64,000 nt of DNA from Tubiluchus corallicola (GCA_030141605.1 JAQGDQ010000202.1:218099-282098); one strand, 5' to 3'. Shown: positions 1 to 12,595, counted from the first letter of the stretch. The notes: generated from the sequence alone by a model not told the origin. Program-made: numbers and translations.

Positions 1-120
1 TATTTTCAATTATATAAGATGTTGTTCTTGTACATTTGTATTATTGTAGCTTGCTGGTGAAATAAACTGAATTTGAATTTGAATTTGTTATTTCACATGG
101 ACTTTATTTAATTAGCCTGT
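1..120 (+). repeat. LINE-like 3' tail
   Basis: An AT-rich stretch ends in an aataaa signal followed by a short tandem repeat of the type (gaatttgaattt). That arrangement is typical of the 3' end of non-LTR retrotransposons. It lies within or beyond the SUPV3L1 gene on the opposite strand. No coding part of the element is visible, so the family is unknown. Confidence 0.35.
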
Positions 121-124
121 GCCT

Positions 125-345
125 GTTGTGATTTACTAGCAGGAGCTTGCTTGGGAACAAGAAAAAATCAACTAGGCAAGGCACTAGCTAGCTGTTAAAA
201 CTGATACAATTACGATAGCGTTTGCTGCGAGGCGTTGTCAAGTGTACACAAATGTGTTGTCTAGGTCACTTCCTTTGACCTTTTGACGATCATCGTCAAT
301 TGCTGGACCTGTGAAAAGGCTTATTATATTAATTTCTTTTGAGTC
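125..345. repeat. Dispersed repeat, copy 1 (DR1-like motif family)
   Basis: This segment, in a SUPV3L1 intron, is clearly similar to 5796-6010 (shared blocks around actagcaggagcttgcttgg, ctagctagctgttaaaac, and the end block with cctttgaccttt, gatcatc and gtgaaaaggctt). A shorter third copy lies near 12525. It is non-coding and probably a non-autonomous mobile element of unknown class. Confidence 0.6.
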
Positions 346-378
346 ACCCAATACATTTAGGTAAATGTTAGAACTCAC

Positions 379-3300
379 CAACAGCTTCATCTAATATTTC
401 AAGTTTAGTAAGACGTTTGTATTTCCTAAGCTCGAGCTCTTCACCAATAGACATACAGATATCCCTCACTAGATCAACAGCCGCTTCTTCCCCACATAAA
501 TGTATCTCCTCTGCACAAATACCTGTTAGCAGATGCATCAGTATTCAATTAATATGTTTCAGCAGCAAGGGTGCTTTAGAACAAATGTGAGCAAAAAAGC
601 TTAAAACAGTGCTCTTTATAATAAAGGAAGTAAATGCTAACACATGAGCAATTAAGTGCAGCTATTTTCACAAATATGTTCAGAATTCACCTTGACAATG
701 ATGGTAGCGCATGAGAGTTAGAAAAATCCATAGTAGATTTCCATAACAATCAAGAAAATTCAATGGGCACAAAGTCTCATACCTATAATAAGTTTTCACT
801 AATATGCAACTACAAAGGAGCTGCAACTGCAAGTACTTATCTGCAATTTCAAAGGAAGATAATGTTCTCTTTTTTTTGTCCTGAACAGGTAAGTCACCAG
901 TCAAGGTACGGAGAAATTTATCATCAGAAAACACTCATGGCTGGTTTCCAGGTGAATATTGTTCAGTACTTACAAGGTTAACCATAGCAATTCGATGTTA
1001 GTAAATTTGTCTAGTTATACTATTTCCACTAACTCCTGCAAAAGATGCCACACAAGTGCTCAATTTTCCTTTATAATTATTTTTCCAATAATTAAAGTGC
1101 AAGCACCTAATTTTTTAATTTGCAAGTATTCAATGTTTTAACTCATTTTGTGGCCAAGCATCTAACTCACATTAATAAACAAAGTGATTAAAATTGATTT
1201 CCACAATAAACAAAATAAATTTCAAAGTTTTAATCAATACCAAGCAGTGCTCGTGTCCACGCCCAGCCACGCCCATTATCTCTTAACATTTGAACTTCAT
1301 CTATCACCGCTACTTCATATGGCGTTGTAGAACTTGACATTTCTACAGTGCAAGAAACATGGTTAGCTGCTGAACCATCAGGATTGGCATATCGTCTTTC
1401 TTCTCCCGTGACTAAATCACAAGGCGTGCCCTTAACAAACAAAACAAATAAAATGCGGACAAATTATATTACCGTTTGAAAGACTGCTTTTAACTGCAGT
1501 TGCAAGAAAAAGACTTGGAAAATCATAACAATGAAATTGATTTGGGCAATTTTTTTATTCGTACAGATTAGTCCGTCTACATTAACCATTTCACTACATA
1601 CAATGGCACCAATAATTGAAGTGTTCTTCAAAAGTCATTAAAAATCAGACCGTATTAATGCAATTGTAGATATACCCAGTAAACATGTCAACATTTAAAA
1701 CTTTCAGAATTCAGCATATGCATGTAAAAAATGAAAGTATTACCCCGTACAATGTAACATTGTACAGCTAATACACAGTGACTAGTGCAGAACACAAAAC
1801 ATTGGGCTATTCGCATGCAAAGTACAGACTTTAGTATTAGTGCTATTTAGTAATACAGTGGCCGCCGCTTATTGTGGACACGTTGGGCCAGCAGTGTATG
1901 TCCATATTAAGCGGCTGTCCATATTAAGCGAAGTGACCCATGAAGACCCTTCCCCTTCATTAAAAAAGGCAAAAAACTGTCTGTATCAACTTGTCTCCTG
2001 TTTTATTGAAAAAAAGAAGTCAGACGAGTTTGTTTGGCAGGAAACTTTTCTCTCAACCTTGAACGGAAGGAAGTTATCACAGTTTCGAAGCTCTCAAGGC
2101 CACGGCAAACGGCGAACTGACTGATGCAATGACTCACACAGGCAGCAGAGCGGGAAGCTCTTTTCAATCACGCGCGCAGGCCGTGGTTGGCAGTTGGCAC
2201 GGCTGGTCACGTGCCAAGAATGTTCGCTGTCCATATTAAGCGGCGGTTGTCCATATTAACCGGCGGACTTTATTAGGGGAAAATTCCGTCCCTCGCGAGT
2301 TGTCCACAATAACCGGCTGTCCACAATAACCGTGTCCATAATAAGCGGCGGCCACTGTAGTGCTATTCATGTAGTTATGTACAATATGCAAAAGTTTATA
2401 TTTATGTAAATATATATTTCCTATAATCTGAAATTGTTTAGATTAACAGTGTATGTTTACACTGGCCTGTATATTCTATTGCTATTTTTCATCACTTTAT
2501 TAAATTTTGTCCTATATCATTATTTCTGATCAATGTACAACAACAGTATATTATAAAGTTTAATATTAGAATAAGAGAGCAACTTGTATGGTTGTATGTA
2601 GCCCTCGCATTCGGCATTCTTTTGTCATATCTTGATGTAATACTGTTACTAACTATGTGTGCGAAATAAAATTATTCTTATTCTTATTCCTGTATCATAC
2701 AAGGGTTTATACAACGTCTTTCTGTCGGTTCCCTCAAGTGATGCAACAAGCAAAAATTCTGCGTGACAATACAGCATTGATCAGAAAAGCATACTACATG
2801 AATGACTACACAATCACAGACCTCTTTAGTATAGATTACTCATCTTGCAAGCAAGCAACCAAAAATATTTTTGAATGCATGTCCAAACAAAGTATGTTTG
2901 CTTACAGCCTCGTTGCTCTTCTGGAATACTTCTACAGCTAGCATTTTCAATGGACCACAGTAAACACCTGATTTTGCATTGAAAAATCTCTCTAATGCAT
3001 GATAAGTCTTGCCGCTGTTCGTAGGACCAGCATGAAAAATAATTTTCCGCTGTATAGCACGAGCTTCTGGATACCTTGAGAAAAAAATTAGGCCAAAGTT
3101 TACAATTCTCCACGCACTGAAAATTAGTTCATGAGTTTATGAAACACATTTGGGTTAAGCTTGGGATAGGATTAGGGTTAGAGTTAAGATACTTATTAAC
3201 AAAATAAAGCATTTCAGTTATAACAGCTATTATAAGATAAAGTGTGTAAAATATATTAAACTTTAACCAAATGTAGGAATTTGGTAACAACTAAACAAAA

Positions 3301-6300
3301 AAGCTTGGCAAACAAAGTGGCAAAACAATGAATATATTGGTGACACGACACATCATGTATCACGTCTGATTTTCGTTCAAATTTGGAAGACATCTTACAG
3401 TGAGAAAATATTTAACTATGCACTTTTATGAAATGTTATCAAAAAATACAAAATTTCTATGAAAATCACATTAAAGTGCTGAAGTGCTGAGATATGTAAA
3501 CATGAAGGTGCACAATTATCCCAGTGCATAAAGAAGAGCTACGCGTAAGAATTACTACTTTATAATAAGTTAATTACTATTACCTCATAATAATTTTCAG
3601 CAAATTGAATTTTAAGTACTTTTGTCATAATGACCTAATTCTCCCACTACATAAATAAGAACTATAATGAAAGCAGTATTATTTTATAATATGTCAGTTA
3701 CCATTACCTCACATTATGTTTCGGTTTAAGTACTTACAACATAAAAAACGCAACTAATTGCAGCTTTCAACATAATGTTAGTTAGAGATTTTGTTGATGC
3801 TAAACAAAGCTTATTTACAAAATGTTCTCATGTTTGTCTTATAAATGCTTATAAATCTGATAAAAAATACATATGCTAATAGAAGCCTTGGCAAATGCAT
3901 AGGCAAACAATGTTACAGAAATTAAATAATCACATTTTTGATTTCGAACACATAAAAACTTTGAAGGTTTGTTAAAGATAGTAATTTAAATTAATAGTAA
4001 ATTTATTTCATTTAATTTGCCACTATTGATTTTATGCCTCAGACTATAAGTACGTGTCCTTGCATTCACAACAAGCCCAACGTATATAATTTTAACAATT
4101 AACACTAATAAACAATTATCACAAACAGCTTTACAAACACAAACGGATGTACCAGTTAGCCGGAATTCGAAGATCACTGATTTTTTTCAGGTCGTCCATA
4201 CATTCCAGATGAGGGAATATCTGTTTTGCATGTTGCAAAAAATATGGAAAAATGTCATCCACATGACCTGCATAATAAAAAAGAAAAAGTTGAAATGAGT
4301 CTAGGTAAAAATAGTCACAGATGGACAGAGAGTCAAACATGAAACTTACTTAGCGAAACAATAGGTAGTTAAAATCCCCCTGATGAGCCTGATGAGCAAA
4401 TTTAGACCACCTTGTTAGTTGTCATTATTACTACATTAGTCGTTATTTTTACATAGTAATAACAACTTTTGTACAACCTCAGAAATCAGAAAAAAATCAG
4501 GGCAGCTGATTTATGTCAATCAGCAAGTCATATTTTCACCAAAACACTTTTTTATTGCAGCAGCAGACATTTCATTTAGGAAATAATAAAGAGAAATGGA
4601 ATAAGTTAACTGATCTCACTCATTAAAACAGCACTCACCAGAATTTTGTAAAATGTCACTCAATGTAATATGAAGATCAGGCGGTAGTACTTCAGACTGC
4701 AAACAAAAGCGGCGAAAACTCAGATATGATTGGTGAAATAACCTACCTAAATAAAAAATAAATAGGTACAGTAACTGTAAGATAAAAGGAACATCACCAT
4801 ACATGGCTTTGTAAGCATGTATTACAACATTGGTCCTCACCAGGTATAAGTCCAGTGTCAATAACTCTTACTTGCAAAACCTCACATTGTTGCTGTTATC
4901 GTTATACACACTTAATAAAGAATAATAAGGCTTTGTCACTAATGAGTGATCAGATCATGATCAGCTTTTGTAGGTATTGCACACTGAGCTAATATTGACG
5001 CAGTAACTCATAGTTTTTCTCGAGACGACCCCTTTAAGTGTATTTTGGGAGCCACAAAAATTTAAAAATGCTTCTTCTCTGCCATTTCTTCGTGAAATTG
5101 AATGCAGCTTTCGAGGGATGCATACCAATGGCGAAACGGAGCTGGAATTTCGATTTTCCCCAACATATTATTCACTCTTATATTTAGTACTTACTGTCAA
5201 TTCCATTTTCCTGAGAAAGCTGCTTGATTTCTCTGCGTTTATAAAACGTGTTTAAAACTCGCAAAACATCAGCTGAAATTAACACGAAAACAGATAATTT
5301 TTAGGCATTTTTTGACCTTTTCAATCAAAAAACAATGGGCTTCCAAGTATTATCCAAACCAATCCCTGCACCAAGTTCGGCGATTCTAGCTTCATTTGTT
5401 TTGATTTGCATTGTGTGAACTGATATACAGACGTGAATAAAATAATGCCTCACTCCAAGCATTCAGGTAATTCATGAAAACGTGTTAAATATAACAGTCA
5501 TTCAAAAAGCATTTGCACCGATATATATGATATTTCCAAAATTTTGGCTCTGTGACACTATAACAATAGATTCTTAACATAATGTATACCATACAAGTTA
5601 TTTTTCATTTGGGGCTATAAGCATTTTTACAGTTTCATTGTGTGCATGCACCGTTGCTGTAGGTCAAAGGTTAAGTGTACCACAGCAACGCGTCTTAACT
5701 ATAACCGACATATGACATGTGCATACAGCAAAGCCACCTGCTGCACTAGTTCAGTAACTTCAGTTGTTTTGCATAGATTTTACTTAAGTCTGTGTGTAGA
5801 GTGATTAACTAGCAGGATCTTGCTTGGGAACAAGAAAAAATAAATAAAGTAAAGTTCTAGCTAGCTGTTAAAACAGTTACTATTACAACAGCATGGGCTG
5901 CGAGGTTTGTCAAGTGCACACAAAAAAGTTAAATGCATTATCTGGCACACTTAACCTTTGACCTTTTCACGATCATCATCAATCACTGGAACTGTGAAAA
6001 AGCTTATTTCATCACTTTGTTTACGATAGTTTATGTGAAAAAACGTACCATTAGTATTTTGTACCTAGCATTATTATATAAGTTGGCTCATATAAGAAAA
6101 GGGTTTTATTCACCTTTGTTAAGTTTTCCACCAAGTTCCACACCAATATTGATGTCGTCTGGGTTATTTGATGGTTTTATTGGAATTGGTACATAAAGTG
6201 TAGTATCAGAACTTCCACTAGGCCTGTCTCCTTTACTTCGATACATGCAATGTCTATCAGTCAGGCGTATTAAACTTGGTTGTAGTAACCTTGAAACTGA

Positions 6301-6357
6301 ACGTTGAAAACATGTATTGCACCAAATGCCTCTTCTTCCAGCAGATGTTAAAGACAT
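379..6357 (-). CDS. SUPV3L1: SUPV3L1 mitochondrial RNA helicase, N-terminal 7 exons (partial)
   Basis: ATP-dependent DExH-type RNA helicase of the SUV3 family, which with PNPase degrades RNA in the mitochondrial matrix. Coding exons on the minus strand: 6357-6114 (start ATG), 5272-5195, 4746-4639, 4267-4153, 3074-2906, 1430-1241 and 522-379. All introns are GT..AG and the phases agree (349 codons plus one base visible; the human protein is near 786 residues, so more than half lies left of the window). Seen: a Walker A motif GPTNSGKT in exon 5, the Walker B box VIDEVQML (family form DEIQ) and [10 protein letters not shown] in exon 6, and [18 protein letters not shown] in exon 7. The N-terminal part matches the SUV3 N domain ([26 protein letters not shown]). 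Exon 1 should carry the mitochondrial targeting peptide; it is Arg/Ser rich ([12 protein letters not shown]). A splice-acceptor-like site ends 10 nt upstream of the ATG. Identity is very secure; only UTRs are unknown. Confidence 0.96.
523..1240. other. SUPV3L1 intron, no recognised feature
   Basis: Intron between the exons ending at 1241 and beginning at 522 in minus-strand terms. AT-rich; I see no coding segment or clear repeat in it. Confidence 0.6.
1856..2357. mobile_element. Pogo/Tigger-like non-autonomous TIR element
   Basis: A 502-bp element lies in a SUPV3L1 intron. Its ends are inverted repeats of about 27 bp (cagtggccgccgcttattgt at the left; the right end reads the complement with one mismatch) and TA dinucleotides flank both sides, as in the Tc1/mariner superfamily. 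The CAGT start with a CGCTTAT core resembles Tigger/pogo termini. Subterminal copies of tgtccatattaagcgg occur several times near both ends. No transposase remains. Confidence 0.8.
2560..2692 (+). repeat. LINE-like 3' tail
   Basis: The segment ends in aaataaaattattcttattc followed by one more attcttattc unit. An AATAAA followed by a short tandem tail is characteristic of LINE 3' ends. It lies in the SUPV3L1 intron just before exon 5. No ORF of an element is visible. Confidence 0.35.
3075..4152. other. SUPV3L1 intron, no recognised feature
   Basis: A 1.08-kb AT-rich intron between exons 4 and 5. No coding stretch, tandem repeat or element end was recognised. Confidence 0.6.
5655..6010. repeat. 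Dispersed repeat, copy 2, with inverted DR1-like ends
   Basis: In SUPV3L1 intron 1. The right half is the best match to the copy at 125-345. The left end (near 5659) holds aggtcaaaggttaagtgt and the right part (near 5947) its exact reverse complement, suggesting terminal inverted repeats of a MITE. The motif AGGTCAAAGGTTA is a DR1-type nuclear-receptor half-site pair. Confidence 0.55.
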
Positions 6358-6369
6358 TGTCGAAACACT

Positions 6370-7340
6370 ATAATAAAATAGCAAGAATATATAACACACA
6401 TATAACTATTTGTCCTTGTATCGTACTTCTGATGGTGCATAAGTCGGCCATAATGAAAAAGAACTCTCACAGTAGAATTTGTCCAACTATTATAACCATC
6501 ACTCAAACAAATGTTGATAAAATTTGGGGTAGTCACTTGAAAGTTCGGGAAAATTGTCTAAAATCTGAGCTGTAACTTAAAGCCGCAACGCATCTGGAAA
6601 TATCGCAGATCTTGCCACATTTACCAGCTCTATGTTAACCCTCTGGACTTCCAGCTGTTTGCACTAATCATTCTCAAGAGTCATAGAAACTTGAAACCTG
6701 GTTTGTAAAGAATAATAACCAAGCTGGCAGAAATAGTGAATATCAAAAATTTAGCCTTTGATGTTGTAACAGACAAAGGTTTCATGGATAGCATAATATA
6801 CTGCAGATTTACCCACACAGCCGATACTGATGCAGGCAAAAATATACTATCCAATTTGTAAAAAATAGTTTCTCTGAGTTTTAGTATATCTGCTCTTCAT
6901 TAACTGAAGACCATTATCACGAGTGGGTAGGTGAGTGTTCATCTCCACCCCTGTTGCAAGGTAAGGCTAATGAAGGAACCAAGGCATCATAACATACATG
7001 CAAAAATTTCCATGTTTTTATACGAAATTTCCACATTCGTGCTGGTACCTTACACTTGTTACGTTGACTAAACAAAGCCTCTCCTCGCAGTTCTTGTCTG
7101 TAAAACCTGGCATGCATTTCATTTCTCTACGAAATTCTAATGTTTTCACTCTGACACTAGTCATTCAGTTCCCAAGGTGTTCAGATACATGTAGCATATT
7201 CAAGATGGGACAGACCAAACTTCAGTTCATTGTTTATTAAAACCACAAGGTCCTTTTCTACTGTCTGTCATCATAGTAAACTTCAGTCAATCCTATAATT
7301 ATAAGCTAGATAATGCAACACCAAACGAAGAGTTTCATAC
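6370..7340. other. Intergenic spacer, no recognised feature
   Basis: AT-rich sequence upstream of SUPV3L1. It should contain that gene's promoter and any 5' non-coding exon, but I cannot place either. Confidence 0.5.
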
Positions 7341-7344
7341 TTAC

Positions 7345-7455
7345 TGGGATTGAACCTAAATTGCCATCTGCCGAATCTTGTTGTTCGCCTGTTACATTAT
7401 TAGACATTAAATGCCAATCAACATCAGGTAGTTCTCTTTTCGTAGCTACAATCAT
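7345..7455 (-). CDS. Possible first coding exon, unknown gene
   Basis: A 37-codon stretch on the minus strand begins with an ATG and ends at a consensus donor (CCCA|GTAAGT). It reads MIVATKRELPDVDWHLMSNN and continues with an acidic, Gln/Asn-rich tail ending GNLGSIP. Composition looks protein-coding rather than random AT-rich DNA. I could not find a following exon before SUPV3L1, and splicing to the acceptor upstream of SUPV3L1 would not put the helicase in frame. It may be an orphan exon, a retrotransposon remnant or chance. Confidence 0.25.
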
Positions 7456-7929
7456 AGCTTTAGCAAAGTTTGGTCTGCTACTAATGTTTTAAATGCTCTA
7501 GCTTGACAAATTTATAAAATCAAAATTAAGAGCATCACAAGACGTGTGTTATAATAGGCAGTTACATAAGGAAACTGCAGCGACTGCAGCGAACCTAACC
7601 TAAAACTCATACATTTAGGTTAGGTTCACTGAGAGAAGCAAGAGGTTAGGCTTTTTCATTTAGCTTGGCAAGGATGGGAAATGGTATGATAGACAGTGCA
7701 TTAACTTTACATCGAAAATTTTGTCAAACTTTTAAAAATTCTGTGAAAGTTTCTTCATTTTATTGAAAATTGTGCTTATTGGCTGAGTTGCCTGTCAGTT
7801 TGGCATCATACCGTGGGTACACATGATCTTCTTTACCAAATCGGCGAGCAAACTGACATCAATAAAAAATGCCAGTTTGCAAGAGCAAAAACACACATTT
7901 TTCTTCACTTTGTTCAAGTAATGAAACGG

Positions 7930-8287
7930 ATCACCCGTCTGTGAAATGAGACAAAATAAGAAATGATATACCTTAACCAAATGTGGGAATCACCTAAAAA
8001 GCAGGCTTATTTCACTTTAAAAGATCTCGAAGCCAAATTTAATATTGCTCGTTCAACTAGCACAGAATAAGATTATTTTGTTTTATCAGATGTATAATAT
8101 TAATAAATTATTCAAAGTGTATTGACATTTCAATTATTATTATTAAAAAAAGAAGTGCAAGGACACTGCCACTATGGCTCAGTTCATGACGTGTCTCTAG
8201 TTTGGCAGCCCATGTACGACGCGCACTACTTGTGCTAGCCCATGTACGGCAATTGTCCTACTTCGGCTAGTGGCCTACTCCGCTCCT
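7930..8287. mobile_element. TIR element fragment, same family as 42982-43734
   Basis: This segment aligns with about 43360-43734 (shared blocks: tgatatacct, aagccaaatttaatattg, cagcccatgtacgacgcgc, gctagcccatgtacg, caattgtcctactt). It holds the right half and right terminal repeat (cggctagtggcctactccg); the left end is not recognisable here. Confidence 0.65.
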
Positions 8288-8379
8288 GACAATACCACAA
8301 CAAAACATTAAACAAACCACTATATGGAATGTTCATGCTTGCTTGACATCCTTGTGTGACATATCCATGGTGCTGCATA

Positions 8380-8655
8380 ACGTGATGCTATGTACAGTAA
8401 CAAGGTGGTACAACTACAGTACAAGGACGAGGTGCTACCAAATTATTCACAGAGAAGTTGATATTAATTTTGACAAATTTTTTACCCATGTATCTTGCAA
8501 TAGTACAAGGCAAAATCATTCTTTAAAGCTTTTCGTGCGTCGAGCTGCTAAAGTATCATTTGGTCAATTTTTCTCGAATCGAGTTGTACCTATTTGCAAC
8601 TCATTGCCTACATATGTTGATGGTGCACACCTCGTAACTGTACAAAACAGTTTAG
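8380..8655 (+). pseudogene. LINE polymerase C-terminal fragment (plus strand)
   Basis: A translated plus-strand stretch carries the C-terminal region of a CR1/Jockey-like LINE polymerase, including FFSNRVVPICNSLPTYVDG. The same block occurs in the minus-strand LINE that begins right next to it, so two related fragments meet tail to tail. It is 5' truncated and inactive. Confidence 0.75.
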
Positions 8656-11100
8656 TTTAGTTTACTCACATCCATTAGTACATAAAATCACATTCATTAA
8701 AAAAATAAAAATACAATATAATGACTAGCATACTACATAATTAACACTTGGTAAGATGTGCAGGAGGACACACAGAGCAAAGCTACTTACATGTGTCTAT
8801 CGAATTTAAGAAACTTTGTTAAATTAGCATGTTCAAGTCTTTTATGAAATAACTTAACATTTCCAGCAGTAACTAATGGTGAACTATTTACAGAAGCAGG
8901 CAATGAGTTCCATATTGGAACAACACGATTTGAAAAAAATTCATGAAAATGTGTTTTACATGTACTCCTTACAAAGAGTTTTAATGAGTAATTACTCTTA
9001 GTTTTATTATTTAAAGCTTTGGTAAAAAATGTTTCCCTGTTTAAATCAACATCCTGATGCATAATTTTGTAACACATGCACAAAGCAGAAATTATGTGTC
9101 TTTCTTCTAATGATTTAAGACTCAGAATTTGTAATCTATGTGGATACGACTCATAATTAATTCCACATCTATTACAAAGGCGTCTTGTAAAGTAACGCTG
9201 AACATTTTCTACAACATCTAAATCACCAAGCAGCTAAGGACTCCACACAGGAGAACAATATTCAACCAATGGTCTGACATGTATTTTACAATCTTTCAAT
9301 AAAGATTGTTTGTTCCCAACAGAAAGAATTCTAAAGATATCGGATATCGATATTGGTTATCCTGTTTGCTCTCATACAAATATCAGGACAGTGGTCACTA
9401 AACTTTATTTTTTGTGATACATTTATTCCAAGATCTCGAACATTACTAGTAGTCTCAATTTCCACATTTTGTAAATAATAGTTATTACCGGGATTATTTC
9501 TACCAATATGCAATGTGTTACATTTAGGTATAGCTATGGTCAGTTGCCATAGGTGTGCCCGTGTTTTGATTTTGTCAAGAGCTGACTGGATATCAGAAGT
9601 ACCATTGTTGTTAAGGCATTGATACAGTTTGGCATCATCAGCAAATAATTTTAGTGTTACCAGTCCTACATTATCTGGCAGATCATTTATGAATAACAAA
9701 AATAACAAAGGCCCGAGTATAATGCCCTGTAGAATTCCTGATGTTACAGGCACATAATTTGAAAAAGTAGGTATCCATGAATAACTAGTGATTTAAGTTT
9801 GATCAAGAGTTTTGGATGGCTAACCATATCAAAAGCCTTCTTAAAGTCAATTAATACAACATCTACATTGGTATCCAGATCCAAGGCAAGATTCCAATCA
9901 TACAAACTTTCTAATAATTGAGTACATGTTGATCTACGTGAGAGAAAACCATGTTGATCCCGAGTCAACAAATTTTTAAATCTTAAGTATTCTATAACAC
10001 TTTCATAGATAACTGATTCCATAAGTTTACAAGATATACATGTTAAGGACACCGGTCTGTAATTGTTTGGATCGGAGCTTTCACCTTTTTTATAAATGGG
10101 ATTTAAATCAGCCCTTTTCCAAATAACTGGAATAACACCCTCCATAAATGACATTTCAAATATGAAGGATAACAGCGAGCACAGAAGATTTACAACTTTC
10201 TTAAATATAATAGCTGGAAGCTCTACAATAGCTAAAGCTGGCTTTGCTTTGAGCTTATCAATAGCTTTTCTTATTTTCATTGGGCAGTTGACAAAGTCAA
10301 TCCCTTCGCCAATTTTGTCATCTATATGAGGTACCTGACCATTATCTAAAGTAAAATTTTGAGCAAAACAAATGTTTAAAACATTTGCCTTAGAGACATC
10401 ATCAGTAAATAATTGCCCATCAGAGTTGTACAAAGGAGATACACCATTATCATAACAGCATTGCTTGCATACAAAATTGAAAAATTTGCTTTTATCTGGA
10501 TTTTCAAAAAATTTCCTTTCATTGGGTATTTTTAATTTTCTAGATTCTTTTTTAAATGCATTATTAGCACTACTGTACTCTCGTTTGGTCAATTCTGAAA
10601 TATTTCTGTTGCAGTATAAATGCCTTTTTTCTTAATAATCCTTCTGATATGAGGAGGATGTTTAATTTTGGAATGCTTAGTTTCAATATGCTTGAAAGGT
10701 ACATGGTTGTCAAAACTATCATTTAAAATGCTATAAAACATATTCCAGCCATCTTCTAAATTAGCAGTAGTATTAAAGTTTGGCCAGTTCATTTCACCAA
10801 GTTCACATTTTAAGCTATCTCAATCTGCTTTATCATAGTCCCGCCTGAGTGGTAAGTCATTACCAGACATCTGTCCTGGACCCTGGCATTTGAATGTTAT
10901 AGCTGCATGATCAGTAGTTAGCAGTGGTTCAGTAACTTGAACATTCAGTAAAAATATTAAGTTATTTAGAAGCCGCTTGTATAAAGTTAACTTGCATAAA
11001 CTCCTTGTACACAATAGACACATGTAAGCAGTTAATCTCTTTGCATCTTTCCCACACTCTTGTAAATATTGTATTTGTACGTTTTTGCCAACGATCATAA
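8656..11100 (-). mobile_element. CR1/Jockey-like non-LTR retrotransposon, defective
   Basis: Minus-strand LINE pol remnant. In order: end of the endonuclease domain near 10950-10820 (TTDHAAITF, then LPLRRDYDKAD), the linker near 10790-10600, RT fingers/palm 10592-9744 (YKKGESSDPNNYRPVSLT, QHGFLSRRSTCTQLLE, LIDFKKAFDMVSH), RT palm with the catalytic LFADD box 9753-9331, then the thumb/C-terminal part 9330-8787 (PLVEYCSPVWSP, FFSNRVVPIWNSLP). It is broken: frame changes between blocks, about 40 residues are missing between the KAFD block and the GILQG block near 9750, and there is an in-frame stop in the thumb near 9240. The 5' end is truncated near 11100. Family assignment is by general motif style; a clade tree would decide between CR1, L2 and Jockey. 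Confidence 0.85.
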
Positions 11101-12520
11101 TTATATATTATATTAATAATAATATTATTGATATTGTTTTTATTATAGACTGTATTTTACTATTGAGCGTGAATAAAATAAATTAATTAAATAAACCGTA
11201 TAGGTGAGGCAGGTAGAGTTGCCTAAATACAAAATTGACAAATTAATTGATCATCTTATACCTCAGAGGCTAAACTGAGATGTAAATCTCCACGTTAACT
11301 AATAACCAACATTAGCAGCTAGTGATATGGGGGATCTTCGCATTTGCAGAAGAAAGTAGACAAAAAATTTTCACTACGCACAAAGAATACGGACTACATG
11401 CCATGTGTGCGTAGTTTTTGTTTGCTGCTTGCAATGTTAAAAATTTTGCGAAAGTTTTGTTTGTCGTTCGAATATATTAAAAGACTGTTTAGCAGATCTT
11501 GGCCGATGTTCTTCTCCAACATAGGCTACTGCCAAAATATATAAAATAGTGAAAAATATACAAATATGCAGTCACATGATGTACTGGCATTGAAATTCAG
11601 TCTGGCTGACAATTTGTTCGACAGTTCATTTACTTAACATTGCTCCTCAGTTCATCACACAGAGATGAAGATGAAGTCTGTTGTTTCTGAACATTTTCGT
11701 ACCTTAACGTCTCAGGAACAGATACAGTTGTTTTTGTGCTTGTAACATAGCTTTTCCTGTTCCAACCTTCACTAAAAAGATTTAAGTCAGCTGATTATTT
11801 CATCGTTGATATAAGGTTCATCACTATCCACTCAAGTAAGACAAGTAATGTGTAATCGACTAATATAACCCTGAATCCTAAAATCATTAAAATACCATTG
11901 TCAGAATAACTGCATTTAATGGAACTTTTGATTTGTTATTAGACCTGCAATATGTAATTAATAAAACCATAATAACAATTATTTGTACTTAATTGATGAA
12001 TATACACAATATAATGTTTCAATAAACTTATTTAAATGTTACTTCTGACAGGATTGGCACCTGAAACTACATTAAAAATAGCAATAACAGCAATTGAGGC
12101 CAGTAGCATAAAAATGGCAATTTGGTACTATTTAGACATGGAAATATCTAATATGGAAATATTATAAATGATTAAGGTCTGCATGGTCATTGTGCCGTGA
12201 TCATTAACTATAATGATAATGAACTTTATTAAATTTCAGAAAAATAGGCTGGCGAGGTAAATAAAGAAATTGTATAGTGTACGTGTCTGTTTTTAACACG
12301 AAGTGAAATTTAGTGGAAAAAACAGGAGTGGTGGCTTTGAACCTTGTTGATACTTTTTGCCCGATTTGAACATGTATGGATAACATAGTAGGTTGGCACT
12401 TTTAACTGCTATTTGCACTTAAATTCGTAAAGTACCAGACAGCAGTGCCTGTGCAACAACATGGTGCCCATTTTTTTGTGTGAGCTTAGCAGTCTCTCTC
12501 TGAGGATGCATCTAAATCTG
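11101..12520. other. Spacer, no recognised feature
   Basis: AT-rich sequence between the LINE and the next repeat copy. No coding segment or element end that I can support. Confidence 0.5.
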
Positions 12521-12524
12521 TGGG

Positions 12525-12595
12525 TAATACTTAACCTTTGACCTTTTTACGATCATCATCAATCGCTGGAACTGTGAAAAGGCTTGTTCTCTTTT
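12525..12595. repeat. Dispersed repeat, copy 3 (short)
   Basis: This block (cttaacctttgacc, then gatcatcatcaatcgctgga and gtgaaaaggctt) matches the right ends of the repeats at 125-345 and 5655-6010. Only the terminal block is preserved here. Confidence 0.6.
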
